In this document: positions 35,418 through 44,305 of the stretch, piece by piece
How positions within the stretch are numbered: position 1 is the first letter of the stretch
Layout: each line of letters begins with the position of its first letter
Origin: Afipia birgiae 34632
Lineage (GTDB): Bacteria > Pseudomonadota > Alphaproteobacteria > Rhizobiales > Xanthobacteraceae
NCBI RefSeq assembly: GCF_000308295.2
Contig: NZ_HG326652.1
Coordinates: 2,787,931-2,851,930, forward strand
Reading direction: 5' to 3'
Length of the DNA: 64,000 nt
Notes under the pieces: generated by a model
Database searches by the model: none
What the model was told of the DNA's origin: nothing
Seen by the model: the letters and a program-made list of their open reading frames with translations, nothing else
Made by a program: the position numbers and the translations under genes

Positions 35418-36077
35418 GTGCTGGAGTCTCTGGCCCCGCCGAAAAGTTTGGTCGATCAGGTCTATGAGGTGATCCTCGATGCCCTGTGCGACGGCACGTT
35501 CAAGCCGGGCGAACGCCTCACCCAGGAGAGCATCGCCGCGCGCCTGAATGTATCGCGGCAGCCGGTGACCCACGCGCTGGCGGTGTTGAAGGTGCAGGGA
35601 TTTCTCGCGCAGGGACGTCAGGGACTGACCGTCACTGCGGTCGATCCGGATTTCTTCGAGGCGATTTACCAGATCCGCTCGGCGGTCGAACCGCTTGCGG
35701 TCAAGTTGGCAACGCCCCGCCTCACGAAAGAGTCGATCGCACGCGGACGCGCCTTGATCGAACACGGTCGCAAGCTGGTCGCGGCCGGCGACAGCCGCGC
35801 CAGTCTTCAGGCCGACATGGACTTCCACTCATTCATCTACGATCTCTCCGGCAATCCGCTGATCGCCGAGACAATGCGGCTGCATTGGCGGCACCTGCGC
35901 CGCGCGATGGGCGAAGTGCTGCGCCATCCGGGCATGTCGATCAGCGTCTGGAAAGAACACGACCGCATTCTCGAAGAGATGATCCGAGGTGACGGCGATG
36001 CCGCCGCCGAACTGATGCGGCGCCATCTTGTGGAAGCCTACGAGCGCGCCGGAAAGACTGGCGAAGGCAGCAGCTAG
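35418..36077 (+). CDS. GntR-family regulator, FCD (FadR-like) subgroup
   Basis: 219 residues from a GTG at 35418 with GGAGG 5 nt upstream; a longer frame from 35349 lacks support. The winged helix-turn-helix is at about 8-70 (VDQVYEVILDALCDGTFKPG, SIAARLNVSRQPVTHALAVL). The FCD domain follows, with its metal/ligand residues in QADMDFHSFIYDLSGN and the later histidines in WKEHDRIL and RRHLVEA. FCD regulators respond to organic acids or acyl-CoAs. It is divergent from the PhyH gene and overlaps the end of the convergent acyl-CoA dehydrogenase gene by 4 nt. Confidence 0.92.
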   Translation: MLESLAPPKSLVDQVYEVILDALCDGTFKPGERLTQESIAARLNVSRQPVTHALAVLKVQGFLAQGRQGLTVTAVDPDFFEAIYQIRSAVEPLAVKLATPRLTKESIARGRALIEHGRKLVAAGDSRASLQADMDFHSFIYDLSGNPLIAETMRLHWRHLRRAMGEVLRHPGMSISVWKEHDRILEEMIRGDGDAAAELMRRHLVEAYERAGKTGEGSS

Positions 36078-37147
36078 CTGGAATAGCTTTCCGCGCAGGC
36101 ATCCTCGTCGCCGAACAGCAGCGGCAGTGTCAGCAACCGGCGGAAATAGCCTCCAACCGGGGTCTCCTCGGCCATGCCGATGCCGCCGTGGAGTTGCACG
36201 CTGTCCTGCGACACCTTGAGGGCAGCACGCGCCACGGTGAAGTGCGTCGCCATCACGGCCTGCCTGCGGGAGGAAACATCGTCTTCCTCGATCAGACCGG
36301 CGGCACATTCGACCACCGAGCGCGCTTCGGTCAGCGCCATGTCCATGTCGACCAGCCGGTGGCGCAACACCTGAAACGCCGAAAGTGGCTCGCCGAACTG
36401 ATGCCGGACCTTGAGATAGTCCCGGGTCAGATCGACCAGCATCGACATCGCGCCCAGCGCCTCGGCGCAGTGCATGGTGACAAGCACATCCCTGCCCCAT
36501 TCGATCAGCCGCTCGGCTTCCGCGCCGCGCGCAAGCTCCGAGTCCGGCTGAAGTGCAACCCCGTCGATGCGGAGCGTCGCATAGGGCGCGCCATCGATTC
36601 CGATCACGGACTGTTCGATCGCTATGTTGGACTTCTGCACCAGAACGAGCACGGGTTCGCCGTCGTTCCCCGTCGCGACCAGAATAATGAAATCTGCTTC
36701 GGCTCCGAACGGTACAAGGCGGGCAACACCGTTCAGCTTGCCGCCGGTCAACGTGACGGCGCCGCGCTCGCTTTGCGCTATTCCCGGAATGTCCATTGCA
36801 ACGGTGACGGAGCCAGAACCCAGGCGTTCGCGAAGCTGCGCAAATCGATCAGCCGCCGGAACGCGACTGAGCAGCGCTGTCGCCGCAGCAGCCGATGAAA
36901 TGAACGGCGACACCGCGCCACTGCGGCCGAGCCGCTCGGCCAGCAGTGCGAGTGCCCGCGAGTCCTGCAAACCACCATCGCTCTCAGGCAATGCCGCCGA
37001 GAGAATTCCCGCTTCTGCAAGTTGCTGCCACAACGGCCGCCAGCCGTCCTTGATCAGCGCCTGATCGCTCAGCAAATGATCGAGGGCGTCAACAAGGAGC
37101 CCGTGCTCTTGCTTGGGAACGAAAATGACATTGGCGGTGTCGGACAT
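36074..37147 (-). CDS. Acyl-CoA dehydrogenase, short partner subunit type
   Basis: 357 residues from ATG at 37147 (an ATG directly upstream at 37150 is equally possible). It starts directly after the stop of the other acyl-CoA dehydrogenase gene. The N-terminal half is weakly conserved (LWQQLAEAGILSAALPESDG); the C-terminal half has VRHQFGEPLSAFQVLRHRLV and QLHGGIGMAEETPVGGYFRR. A short, less conserved dehydrogenase encoded beside a normal one is the pattern of alpha2-beta2 acyl-CoA dehydrogenases known from steroid and side-chain degradation (for example FadE28/FadE29 of Mycobacterium). It is the last gene of the Liv-ligase operon. The substrate is unknown. Confidence 0.9.
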   Translation of the reverse strand: MSDTANVIFVPKQEHGLLVDALDHLLSDQALIKDGWRPLWQQLAEAGILSAALPESDGGLQDSRALALLAERLGRSGAVSPFISSAAAATALLSRVPAADRFAQLRERLGSGSVTVAMDIPGIAQSERGAVTLTGGKLNGVARLVPFGAEADFIILVATGNDGEPVLVLVQKSNIAIEQSVIGIDGAPYATLRIDGVALQPDSELARGAEAERLIEWGRDVLVTMHCAEALGAMSMLVDLTRDYLKVRHQFGEPLSAFQVLRHRLVDMDMALTEARSVVECAAGLIEEDDVSSRRQAVMATHFTVARAALKVSQDSVQLHGGIGMAEETPVGGYFRRLLTLPLLFGDEDACAESYSS

Positions 37148-37151
37148 CATG

Positions 37152-38327
37152 TCACCCCAGCAGGCTCTTCGCCGCGATGTTGCGCTGAATCTCGTTTGAG
37201 CCTGCGTAGATCGTGGTCTTGCGATAGTTGCAGTAGGTCGGCGCGACGTTGGCGAGTTCAGAATCGAGCGCCAGCGGCGTGTTGCTGAGATCGGCACCCC
37301 GCACCGGCAACGCGCTTCGTCCGAGCAAGCGCACCTGCAACTCAAGCACATCCTGCTGCAGGTGAGAGCTCAGGATTTTCAGGTAGGGCGCGGGCAACCC
37401 GACCGCATCGCCGCGCTCTTCAGCACGAAGGAAGCGCAAGTTGGTCAGATCCGCAGCCGCGATCCGCATCTCCAGCGCGGCGACGCGCGCTGCAAACAGC
37501 GGATTGTCGAGCCGGGATCGCCCGTTCGCCTGTGCCAGCCGCTTCAGCCGCGCGACCTCACGCTTGCAGAAACCCATACCGCCGAAGTTCAACCGCTCCT
37601 TCTCGAGCAGATACTTCGCGCAGGTCCAGCCCTGCCCTTCCTCGCCGATCCGGTTGGCGACCGGAACGCGAACGTTGTCGAACCAGACCTCGTTGACCTC
37701 GTGTGCGCCGTCGAACGTGATAATCGGACGCACGGTGATGCCGGGCGTCTTCATGTCGATCAGCAGGAACGAGATGCCATCCTGTTTGCGCCCGTCGGAT
37801 GCGGTCCGCACCAGACAGAAGATCCAGTCGGCGTCGTGCGCTTCGGTGGTCCAGATTTTCTGTCCCGTGACGAGATAGTCGTCACCGTCACGAACGGCCC
37901 GGGTCTTCAGCGATGCAAGGTCCGAGCCCGAGCCCGGCTCCGAATAACCCTGGCACCAATAGTCCTCAAGCGAGGCGATCCGCGGGAGGAAACGTTGCTT
38001 CTGCGCGTCGCTGCCGAACTTCATGATCACGGGCGCGACCATTTTGAGGCCGAACGGAACGACCTCCGGTGCACCGGCCTGCCAGGCCTCATCCTCAAAA
38101 ATATAGCGCTGGATCGGCGAGAACCCGGGGCCGCCATGTTCGGCGGGCCACGTGTAGCCGCCCCAGCCGCGCGCATGAAGCAACCGGCTCCATGTCACCT
38201 TGTCATCGCGGGTCGGGCGTTCGCCGCTCAGCATCCGCTGGCGCAGATCTGCCGGCAGCTTGTCGTCGAGAAATTTCCGGACAGTGAGCCGGAACGCATC
38301 TTCCTCGACCGTGAACAGACGTGCCAT
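37152..38327 (-). CDS. Acyl-CoA dehydrogenase, large partner of a probable heteromeric enzyme
   Basis: 391 residues: CQGYSEPGSGSDLASLKTRA, YLVTGQKIWTTEAHDADW, FDNVRVPVANRIGEEGQGW, and a C-terminus with TIYAGSNEIQRNIAAKSLLG. The classical catalytic glutamate (Y-E-G) is alanine here (Y-A-G-S), as in many FadE proteins of sterol degradation, which use a glutamate in another helix. It starts 6 nt before the enoyl-CoA hydratase stop region and is followed directly by a second, shorter dehydrogenase gene, suggesting one heterotetramer. It performs the FAD-dependent alpha,beta-desaturation of an imported acid as its CoA thioester. Confidence 0.93.
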   Translation of the reverse strand: MARLFTVEEDAFRLTVRKFLDDKLPADLRQRMLSGERPTRDDKVTWSRLLHARGWGGYTWPAEHGGPGFSPIQRYIFEDEAWQAGAPEVVPFGLKMVAPVIMKFGSDAQKQRFLPRIASLEDYWCQGYSEPGSGSDLASLKTRAVRDGDDYLVTGQKIWTTEAHDADWIFCLVRTASDGRKQDGISFLLIDMKTPGITVRPIITFDGAHEVNEVWFDNVRVPVANRIGEEGQGWTCAKYLLEKERLNFGGMGFCKREVARLKRLAQANGRSRLDNPLFAARVAALEMRIAAADLTNLRFLRAEERGDAVGLPAPYLKILSSHLQQDVLELQVRLLGRSALPVRGADLSNTPLALDSELANVAPTYCNYRKTTIYAGSNEIQRNIAAKSLLG

Positions 38328-38333
38328 CGTGCC

Positions 38334-39146
38334 TCAGGTCCCCGAGAAATTCGGCGGGCGCTTTTCGAGGAAACTCGCGACGCCCTCGCGGAAATCGTCG
38401 CTGCGGGCCGCAAGCTCCATCTCGCGGTTGGCGTAGATCGTCGCCTCGGCAAGGCTCTGGAACGGCACTTCGTACAGCTGGCGCTTGATAACGCCCACCG
38501 CGCGTGGCGACGCGAAGTCGACCATGTCCTTGACGTATTCCATCGTCTTGGCGCGGAGCTCCGCCGCCGGATAGAGCCTGTTCACGAGACCGATCTGCAG
38601 CGCTTCCGCGCTCAAGACCCGCCGCGCGGACATCAGCAGATCAAGCGCATTTGAATGGCCGACGATGCGCGGCAACATCCAGCTCATGCCGTGCTCGGCG
38701 ATCAGGCCACGGCGGGAGAACGACGTCGTAAACACGGTGTTGTCGGCCGCGAAGCGAAGATCGCAATACAGCGCGTGAACAAGACCGATACCAGCAGCGG
38801 GTCCATTCAGCATTCCGATGACAGGCTTGGAGATCGCCGGATAGAACGAATAGCGCGTCTGCCAGTCAGGGCGCCGGTTCATGTCGAACGGCTTCATCCA
38901 CTGGTCGCTCTTGATGTCGTTGGGATCGAGCGTCTTCAGTTCATCCATGTCGGCGCCGGCGCAGAATGCGCGGCCAGCCCCGGTCAGAACGATGGCGCGC
39001 ACGCCGTCATCGCTGGCTGCCGCCTCCATGGCGAGGCGCACCTCGCGCTCCATGGTCGGCGTCCACGCATTCATGCGATCCGGCCGGTTCAGCGTGATGG
39101 TCGCGATACGCGATTCAACGTCATACAGGATGTGCTGATAGGTCAT
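38334..39146 (-). CDS. Enoyl-CoA hydratase/isomerase family protein
   Basis: 270 residues of crotonase type: IATITLNRPDRMNAWTPTME, AGRAFCAGADMDELKTLDPN, NGPAAGIGLVHALYCDLRFA, FSRRGLIAEHGMSWMLPRIV. The oxyanion-hole glycines are in place; the catalytic glutamate region (AEHGMSW) is of the kind found in mid-length or aromatic side-chain hydratases. It lies 15 nt after the NTF2-like gene and 6 nt before the acyl-CoA dehydrogenase gene, inside the Liv-ligase operon, and probably hydrates the enoyl-CoA made by the two dehydrogenases. Confidence 0.92.
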   Translation of the reverse strand: MTYQHILYDVESRIATITLNRPDRMNAWTPTMEREVRLAMEAAASDDGVRAIVLTGAGRAFCAGADMDELKTLDPNDIKSDQWMKPFDMNRRPDWQTRYSFYPAISKPVIGMLNGPAAGIGLVHALYCDLRFAADNTVFTTSFSRRGLIAEHGMSWMLPRIVGHSNALDLLMSARRVLSAEALQIGLVNRLYPAAELRAKTMEYVKDMVDFASPRAVGVIKRQLYEVPFQSLAEATIYANREMELAARSDDFREGVASFLEKRPPNFSGT

Positions 39147-39161
39147 GCTACAAGGCCTCGC

Positions 39162-39677
39162 TCAGGATTGCGGTGGACGCTTCCGCCAGTTCGGTTGCTT
39201 CGAAAGATAAGTGACGGTCTCGGCGCGCTCTTTCAGCCAGCCGGCCCAGCGGGCGAAGATCTTCGCCATGCGCGCCGGCTCCACGCCGAGTTGCTGCATC
39301 GCCACGCCGCCATTGACGGATTCGCGATACTCGGCGATCAGGCCGTCGCGGATAATGAAGCGGCTCATACCGTCGATCACGACGAAGTTGCCCTTGAACT
39401 GCGGCACCAGCGACGTGAAGCTCGACAACGACCACGCATAACCCATGCGGCCGTCGAACACTGGATCGATCATCTCCCAGCGGTAGTCGTCGCCGGCATC
39501 GCGGCGGAACAGGTCCTGCAGCATGTGCGCGATATCCTTGCGTCCATGATGCGCGCCGTAGATGTAATCGTAATAGATCGCATCCTCGGTGAAACAACGC
39601 GCGAAGCGCTCGCCATCGGCGGCCTCCGCGGCCAGCGTCATTTCCTCGAGCAGCGAGGTGAATTCCTGCGTATCCAT
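39162..39677 (-). CDS. NTF2-like/SnoaL-type protein in the Liv-ligase operon
   Basis: 171 residues from ATG at 39677: LLEEMTLAAEAADGERFARC, AIYYDYIYGAHHGRKDIAHM, FVVIDGMSRFIIRDGLIAEY. The fold is the SnoaL/NTF2-like cone. Such proteins in catabolic operons can be isomerases, cyclases or dehydratases (for example in steroid degradation), but the reaction is unknown. The gene is between the CoA ligase (10 nt upstream) and enoyl-CoA hydratase genes, so it belongs to the operon. The longer frame reaching 39929 lies within the ligase gene and is not supported. Confidence 0.85.
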   Translation of the reverse strand: MDTQEFTSLLEEMTLAAEAADGERFARCFTEDAIYYDYIYGAHHGRKDIAHMLQDLFRRDAGDDYRWEMIDPVFDGRMGYAWSLSSFTSLVPQFKGNFVVIDGMSRFIIRDGLIAEYRESVNGGVAMQQLGVEPARMAKIFARWAGWLKERAETVTYLSKQPNWRKRPPQS

Positions 39678-39687
39678 AAACCCGTCC

Positions 39688-41184
39688 TTATTGCGGATCG
39701 CGGCCGAGGTCGCGAAGCCTGCGGCGATCGATCTTTCCGGTGGCATTACGCGGCAGCGCTTCCATGAAGCGGACTTCGCGCGGCACCTTGTAACGCGCGA
39801 GCTGATCGCTGCAGCGCTGAAGCAGCGTCGCCTCCGGCACCGAAGCCCCGGCATCCAGCACGACGTAGGCGACAATGCGCTCGCCGAGCCGGTCATCGGG
39901 AACACCGATCGCGGCGACTTCGTAAACACCCTCGACCGCGTGCGCGACTTCCTCGATCTCGCGTGGATAGATGTTGTAGCCGCCGGAGATGATCATCTCC
40001 TTCTTGCGATCGACGACGAACAGGAAACCGTCCGTGTCGACGTAACCGATGTCACCAGAATGCAGCCAGCCTTCACGAAAGGTCTGCGCGGTCAGCTCCG
40101 GCTGACGGAAGTAGCCACGCGCAACGCCCGGGCCTGCGACGAGAATTTCGCCGCGCTCATCCCGCGGAACATCCCGACCCTCGTCGTCGACAATCCGCAG
40201 TTGCACGCCAAGATAAGGTTGTCCGGCCGAACCGGACTTGCGCGGCGCGCCCCACAGACGGCAGCCGGTGACGGAAGGGCTTGCTTCCGTCATGCCGTAG
40301 CCTTCGGAGATCGCGACGCCGAACTTGGCTTCGAACTTGCGATGCACATCTTCCGGCAGCGCCTGGCCGCCCGCGACGCAGGCCCGCCACGACGACAGAT
40401 CGAAGCCGGCAGGAACCTCCTCGCGCAGCAGCGTCCAGTACATGGTTGGGACGCCCATGAAGACGGTAATCCGCTGCGAATGAATCATCGCAAGGACCGC
40501 AGCGGCATCGAAACGCTCAACCAGCGTGATTGATGCGCCGGCGAACAGAAACGCCGTGTAGAGACAGCTGTGACCGAACACATGGCTCAGCGGCAGACCT
40601 GTCAGTCCGCGATCCTGCGGCGTCAGCCGCAGCAGATCGAAGGCGAAGGCCTGCGCATTCCAGAAGATGTTGGCGTGCGAAAGCTCGATACCCTTCGGAA
40701 GCCCGGTCGATCCGGATGAATAGAGAATGAGCGCGACATCGTCGGAGCCCGCGCGCGGTAACGGCTGCGGGTCGGCTTCGCCAGACGTGCACGGCTGCGC
40801 GTCGATATCAACCACGGAACTGATGCCGCCGATGCTCTGGCGCAACTGCGCCGCCATCGCCGCGCGCGCGAACACCACGCGCGGCTCGCAATCGGCGATG
40901 ATCGCGGCCAGCTCGGCCGCCGCCAGCAGCGGATTGACCGGCACCGGAATCGCACCAGCCTGAAGCGTGCCTTGATAGAGCACGACCCATTCGACGCAGT
41001 TCGGCAGCACGAACATCACGCGGTCATTGGCGGCAACACCGAAATCGCGCAGCCGCACGGCGCAGCCGGCCGCACGGCGGTCGAGCGTGCGATAGCTCAG
41101 CGCCTGCTCGCCCACCCGCAACGCCGGCGCATCGGGCTGCGAGATGGCGTGGTGCCGAACGAAGCTGCCGATATGCACGCTCAC
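39688..41184 (-). CDS. AMP-dependent acyl-CoA ligase
   Basis: 498 residues of the ANL superfamily. The AMP-binding loop is ILYSSGSTGLPKGIELSHAN, then GYGMTEASPSVTG, then GDIGYVDTDGFLFVVDRKKE, and the C-terminal catalytic lysine is in ALPRNATGKIDRRRLRDLG. It activates a carboxylic acid to its CoA ester through an acyl-AMP intermediate. The gene overlaps the LivM-type permease gene by 4 nt (ATGA), tying it to an import system. The likely job is to trap the imported acid as CoA ester for the dehydrogenases and hydratase downstream. The acid is unknown. Confidence 0.93.
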   Translation of the reverse strand: MSVHIGSFVRHHAISQPDAPALRVGEQALSYRTLDRRAAGCAVRLRDFGVAANDRVMFVLPNCVEWVVLYQGTLQAGAIPVPVNPLLAAAELAAIIADCEPRVVFARAAMAAQLRQSIGGISSVVDIDAQPCTSGEADPQPLPRAGSDDVALILYSSGSTGLPKGIELSHANIFWNAQAFAFDLLRLTPQDRGLTGLPLSHVFGHSCLYTAFLFAGASITLVERFDAAAVLAMIHSQRITVFMGVPTMYWTLLREEVPAGFDLSSWRACVAGGQALPEDVHRKFEAKFGVAISEGYGMTEASPSVTGCRLWGAPRKSGSAGQPYLGVQLRIVDDEGRDVPRDERGEILVAGPGVARGYFRQPELTAQTFREGWLHSGDIGYVDTDGFLFVVDRKKEMIISGGYNIYPREIEEVAHAVEGVYEVAAIGVPDDRLGERIVAYVVLDAGASVPEATLLQRCSDQLARYKVPREVRFMEALPRNATGKIDRRRLRDLGRDPQ

Positions 41185-42146
41185 GGAGTCTTCTTCCCCT
41201 TGCCCGTGATCGACCTGACACCATCAACCACCGCCGGCACCAGACCGCGCGGCAGGAAGATCACCACCAGGATCAGCAACAGGCCATAGGCGATCAGGCG
41301 ATAGATTTCAGCCACGCGCAGCGCTTCAGGGAGGATCACCGTCAATGCGCCGCCGATCAGCGGGCCGGTCAGCGTGCCGCTGCCACCCAGAATGACCGCA
41401 AGAATGGCATTGAGCGAAGCGTCCGCGGAGAACGGCGTCGGATTGATGAAGCCCATGTAGTGGGCGTAGACCGCGCCGCCGAAACCGGCCAGCGACGCGC
41501 TGAAAATGAACGCGAACAGCTTGTACTTCCAGCAGGCGATGCCCGCCGCCTCGGCAAAGGTCTCGTTCTGGCGGATCGCCAGCAGCACCCGGCCGACCCG
41601 CGACCGCACCACAGCCGCCACGATCCACATCACGAGAACCAGCGCGGCCAGCGCAAGATAGTAATAGGCGCGGCGCTTCTCGAACGCGATTTCCATGAAG
41701 CCGAGATTGATCGCCTCGGGCGCCGGAATGCTCGGCAGGCCGGGCTCGCCCTTGGTCAGCGAAATCCAGTTCACCAGCACCGTGAACACCACCATGTTCA
41801 TGGCGAGCGTCACGATCGCGAAGTAGTGGCCCTTGACCCGAAGCGACGGATAGCCCGCGATCGCCGCGGCGACCGCCGTGATGGCCGGCGCCACAAGCAT
41901 CGAGAGCCACACCGGAAATCCGGCACGCATGCTCAGCAACGCCGAGGCATAGGCGCCGATGCCCATGAACGCGCCCTGCGCGATCGAGACGTAGCCGGTA
42001 TAGCCCTGAATAACGTTGGTGCCCTGCGCGACGATCATGAAAATCATCGCCAGGATCGCGAGGTGGATGAAGTAGTTCACCGTCACGAAGAGCGGAAAGA
42101 CGATTGCGGCAGCAATGACCGCAACAATGGCAAATCGCGTCCACAT
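41181..42146 (-). CDS. ABC transporter permease, LivM type
   Basis: 321 residues with about nine hydrophobic helices and the family signature QGTNVIQGYTGYVSIAQGAF, then GYPSLRVKGHYFAIVTLAMN and ILAVILGGSGTLTGPLIGGA. It forms the inner-membrane channel of a branched-chain-amino-acid-type ABC importer together with the LivH-type protein. Many such systems in Rhizobiales and Rhodopseudomonas carry aromatic or aliphatic acids, not amino acids; being fused by overlap to an acyl-CoA ligase gene argues for an organic acid here. It overlaps LivH by one base and the ligase by four. Confidence 0.95.
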   Translation of the reverse strand: MWTRFAIVAVIAAAIVFPLFVTVNYFIHLAILAMIFMIVAQGTNVIQGYTGYVSIAQGAFMGIGAYASALLSMRAGFPVWLSMLVAPAITAVAAAIAGYPSLRVKGHYFAIVTLAMNMVVFTVLVNWISLTKGEPGLPSIPAPEAINLGFMEIAFEKRRAYYYLALAALVLVMWIVAAVVRSRVGRVLLAIRQNETFAEAAGIACWKYKLFAFIFSASLAGFGGAVYAHYMGFINPTPFSADASLNAILAVILGGSGTLTGPLIGGALTVILPEALRVAEIYRLIAYGLLLILVVIFLPRGLVPAVVDGVRSITGKGKKTP

Positions 42147-43012
42147 CAGCGGCTGCTCCTGCGCATCAGGCCTTCAGGTCGCACCAGCAGAACGAGGATC
42201 ATCAGCAGGAACGAGATCACATCTTTATACGCCGACGAGATGAACGCCGCCGCGAACGCTTCGGACACGCCGAGCACCATGCCGCCGACAATCGCGCCGG
42301 GGATGGAGCCGAGGCCGCCGAGGATCAGCACCGCGAAACCCTTGATGACGAGGCCGCTGCTGACGCCCGGCGCAACCGCGAACAGCGCGCCGACCAGCGT
42401 GCCGGCCGCGACGCCGAGCGCCGAGCTCAGCGCAAACACGAACATCGATACGGAATTGACGTTGATGCCCATCAGGACGGCCGCTGCGCGGTTCTGCGCG
42501 ACGGCGCGAACCGCCATGCCGATCCACGTGCGCTGGATCAGAAGCGTCATGCCGATGACCAGGATCGCCGCGATCGCCAGCACATAGATGCGCAGCTCCG
42601 GCATGGTCACGCCGCCGACATTGATGACATTGACGAACGGCGTCGGGATGATGACCTGATCGATACCGAACGCGAGCAGATTCAGCTTTTCGATAATCAG
42701 GGTCAGACCGAGCGCGATAATGAAGGAGTTGATCGGCGGCGCATTGCGCACCGGATAATATGCAACGCGCTCAAGAATAATGCCGAGCAGCGCGCCGGCA
42801 GCCATCGCCAGAATGAAGGACGGCAACAGGCCGATCCCGAGCGCGGAGATCAGGAAGTAGGTCAGGTATCCGCCGAACATGGCGACGCTGCCATGCGCGA
42901 AGTGCGCGATGCCGAGAATACCGAAAATCGTCGTCAGGCCGAGCGCGATCAGCGTGTAAATGCTGCCGACGACGAGGCCGTTGAAGATCTGCTGGATGAA
43001 ATCGATGAGCAT
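42146..43012 (-). CDS. ABC transporter permease, LivH type
   Basis: 288 residues with about eight helices. The family pattern is clear: QQIFNGLVVGSIYTLIALGL, IFGILGIAHFAHGSVAMFGG, VLILGGLGSIPGAIVGGMVL. It partners the LivM-type permease. A strong hairpin lies just upstream, between this gene and the solute-binding protein gene, which could lower expression of the permeases relative to the binding protein. The stop codon shares a base with the LivM start. Confidence 0.95.
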   Translation of the reverse strand: MLIDFIQQIFNGLVVGSIYTLIALGLTTIFGILGIAHFAHGSVAMFGGYLTYFLISALGIGLLPSFILAMAAGALLGIILERVAYYPVRNAPPINSFIIALGLTLIIEKLNLLAFGIDQVIIPTPFVNVINVGGVTMPELRIYVLAIAAILVIGMTLLIQRTWIGMAVRAVAQNRAAAVLMGINVNSVSMFVFALSSALGVAAGTLVGALFAVAPGVSSGLVIKGFAVLILGGLGSIPGAIVGGMVLGVSEAFAAAFISSAYKDVISFLLMILVLLVRPEGLMRRSSR

Positions 43013-43028
43013 GAGCTGGTCCGATGAT

Positions 43029-43054
43029 CAGCCCGCGGAAAATTCCGCGGGCTG
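43029..43054 (-). terminator. Intra-operon hairpin (attenuator) between the solute-binding protein and permease genes
   Basis: CAGCCCGCGGAA AA TTCCGCGGGCTG: a perfect 12-bp stem with a very short loop in the 56-bp gap. On the minus strand it is followed by ATCATCGG and no T run, so it is probably an mRNA-stabilising or partially attenuating structure. Confidence 0.6.
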
Positions 43055-43068
43055 AATTAGGTCTGCGA

Positions 43069-44277
43069 TCAATCCTTGACCGTCTTCAGGAAGTTCGAGT
43101 AGGCCGCGGCATCCGACGGGAGCTCCTTGACGAACGCCCAGTTGCCGTTCTTCCACTGGAACGCGCCGTTGGCGATGTAGGCCTGCCCCTTGTCGTCGAA
43201 CATCCGGCCGTTGATCGGCAGGTACTTCAACAACGCCTCCTTCGGGACCGGCAGCGCGCGGATCGTGTCCTGAATCTTCTTCAGGTCGGTCGTGGTCTGC
43301 GCGGCCTGCAGCGCGTCGCGCAGCACATAGACCTGATCATAGGCATAGGCCAGGTTCGGCGTCGGGTTCTCGTTGTACTTCTTCTTGTAGCGTTCGGCGA
43401 AGGCGACCGCCTTCGGGCCGAGGACGTCGGCATTGAACTCGATGGCCAGAAGGTCCCACGCGCCGTTCATCTGCTCGGCGGTGGCAACCTTGGTGAACTG
43501 CTCGGCGCTGCCGCCGGAGAAACCGTAACGCTGAACCTTGATGCCGAGTTCAGAAGCTTGACGATGACTGAAGGCAGCCTGCTCGACGTAGCCCGAAATG
43601 AACAGCGCATCCGGATTGAGGCCGCGCAGCTTGGTCAGCTGGGCGGTCATGTCACGGTCCTGACCGCCGAAGGTCTCGATCGCAACGACCTTGCCGCCTG
43701 CTTCCTCGAATGCCTTGACCAGCGCATCCCGGTACTGGGTGAACAGCGCCACGTCGCGCACGGCGAGAACGCCGAGCGTTTTTACGCCCTGCTGGGCGAT
43801 GAACCTGCCCGCGGCCGCGCCGGTGTAATCACCGGGCGGACGGGTACGGAACACGTTCTTGTTGCCGATCGACGTGATCGAGCGCGCCCCCGCGGTGCCG
43901 ACCAGCACGACGACGTCTTCGCGGCCGATGAACGAGGCCATCGCGCCGCCCGAGGCGGAGCAGCAATAGCCGAGGATGAACTTGACGTCGTCGCGATCGA
44001 TCAGCTTGCGCGCGACGTTGGTGGCTTCGGTCGAGTCCGCCTTGTCGTCATACTCGATGGTCTTGATCTTGTAGTTGTCCGCGCCGACCTTGATGCCGCC
44101 GGCGCCGTTGATCTCCTCGATCGCAAGATCGATCGCCTTCTTCTGCGGCACGCCATAGACGGCGCCGCCGCCGGTCAGCGCATCGCTGTAACCGATCGTC
44201 AGCGTCTTTTCGGCGGCGAATGCGCCGGGCGCTCCGATCAGCGCTGCGGACAGCACCGCTCCCAACAATTTCTTCAT
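43069..44277 (-). CDS. ABC transporter solute-binding protein (Peripla_BP_6, LivK-like)
   Basis: 402 residues. Signal peptide MKKLLGAVLSAALIGAPGAFA with cleavage near residue 21-22. The mature protein begins EKTLTIGYSDALTGGGAVYG, and a type I periplasmic-binding fold runs to the end (AIDLAIEEINGAGGIKVGAD, GAAAGRFIAQQGVKTLGVLA). It binds the substrate in the periplasm and delivers it to the LivH/LivM channel. AGGAGG lies just before the start. Its substrate is not deducible; the operon suggests a carboxylic acid degraded by CoA-dependent beta-oxidation. Confidence 0.95.
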   Translation of the reverse strand: MKKLLGAVLSAALIGAPGAFAAEKTLTIGYSDALTGGGAVYGVPQKKAIDLAIEEINGAGGIKVGADNYKIKTIEYDDKADSTEATNVARKLIDRDDVKFILGYCCSASGGAMASFIGREDVVVLVGTAGARSITSIGNKNVFRTRPPGDYTGAAAGRFIAQQGVKTLGVLAVRDVALFTQYRDALVKAFEEAGGKVVAIETFGGQDRDMTAQLTKLRGLNPDALFISGYVEQAAFSHRQASELGIKVQRYGFSGGSAEQFTKVATAEQMNGAWDLLAIEFNADVLGPKAVAFAERYKKKYNENPTPNLAYAYDQVYVLRDALQAAQTTTDLKKIQDTIRALPVPKEALLKYLPINGRMFDDKGQAYIANGAFQWKNGNWAFVKELPSDAAAYSNFLKTVKD

Positions 44278-44305
44278 CAGTATCTCCTCCTGTGAGTTTC
44301 TTGCT

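Noticed and set aside
37362-38654. 430-codon plus-strand frame
   Set aside because: Antisense to an acyl-CoA dehydrogenase gene; composition typical of a shadow frame.
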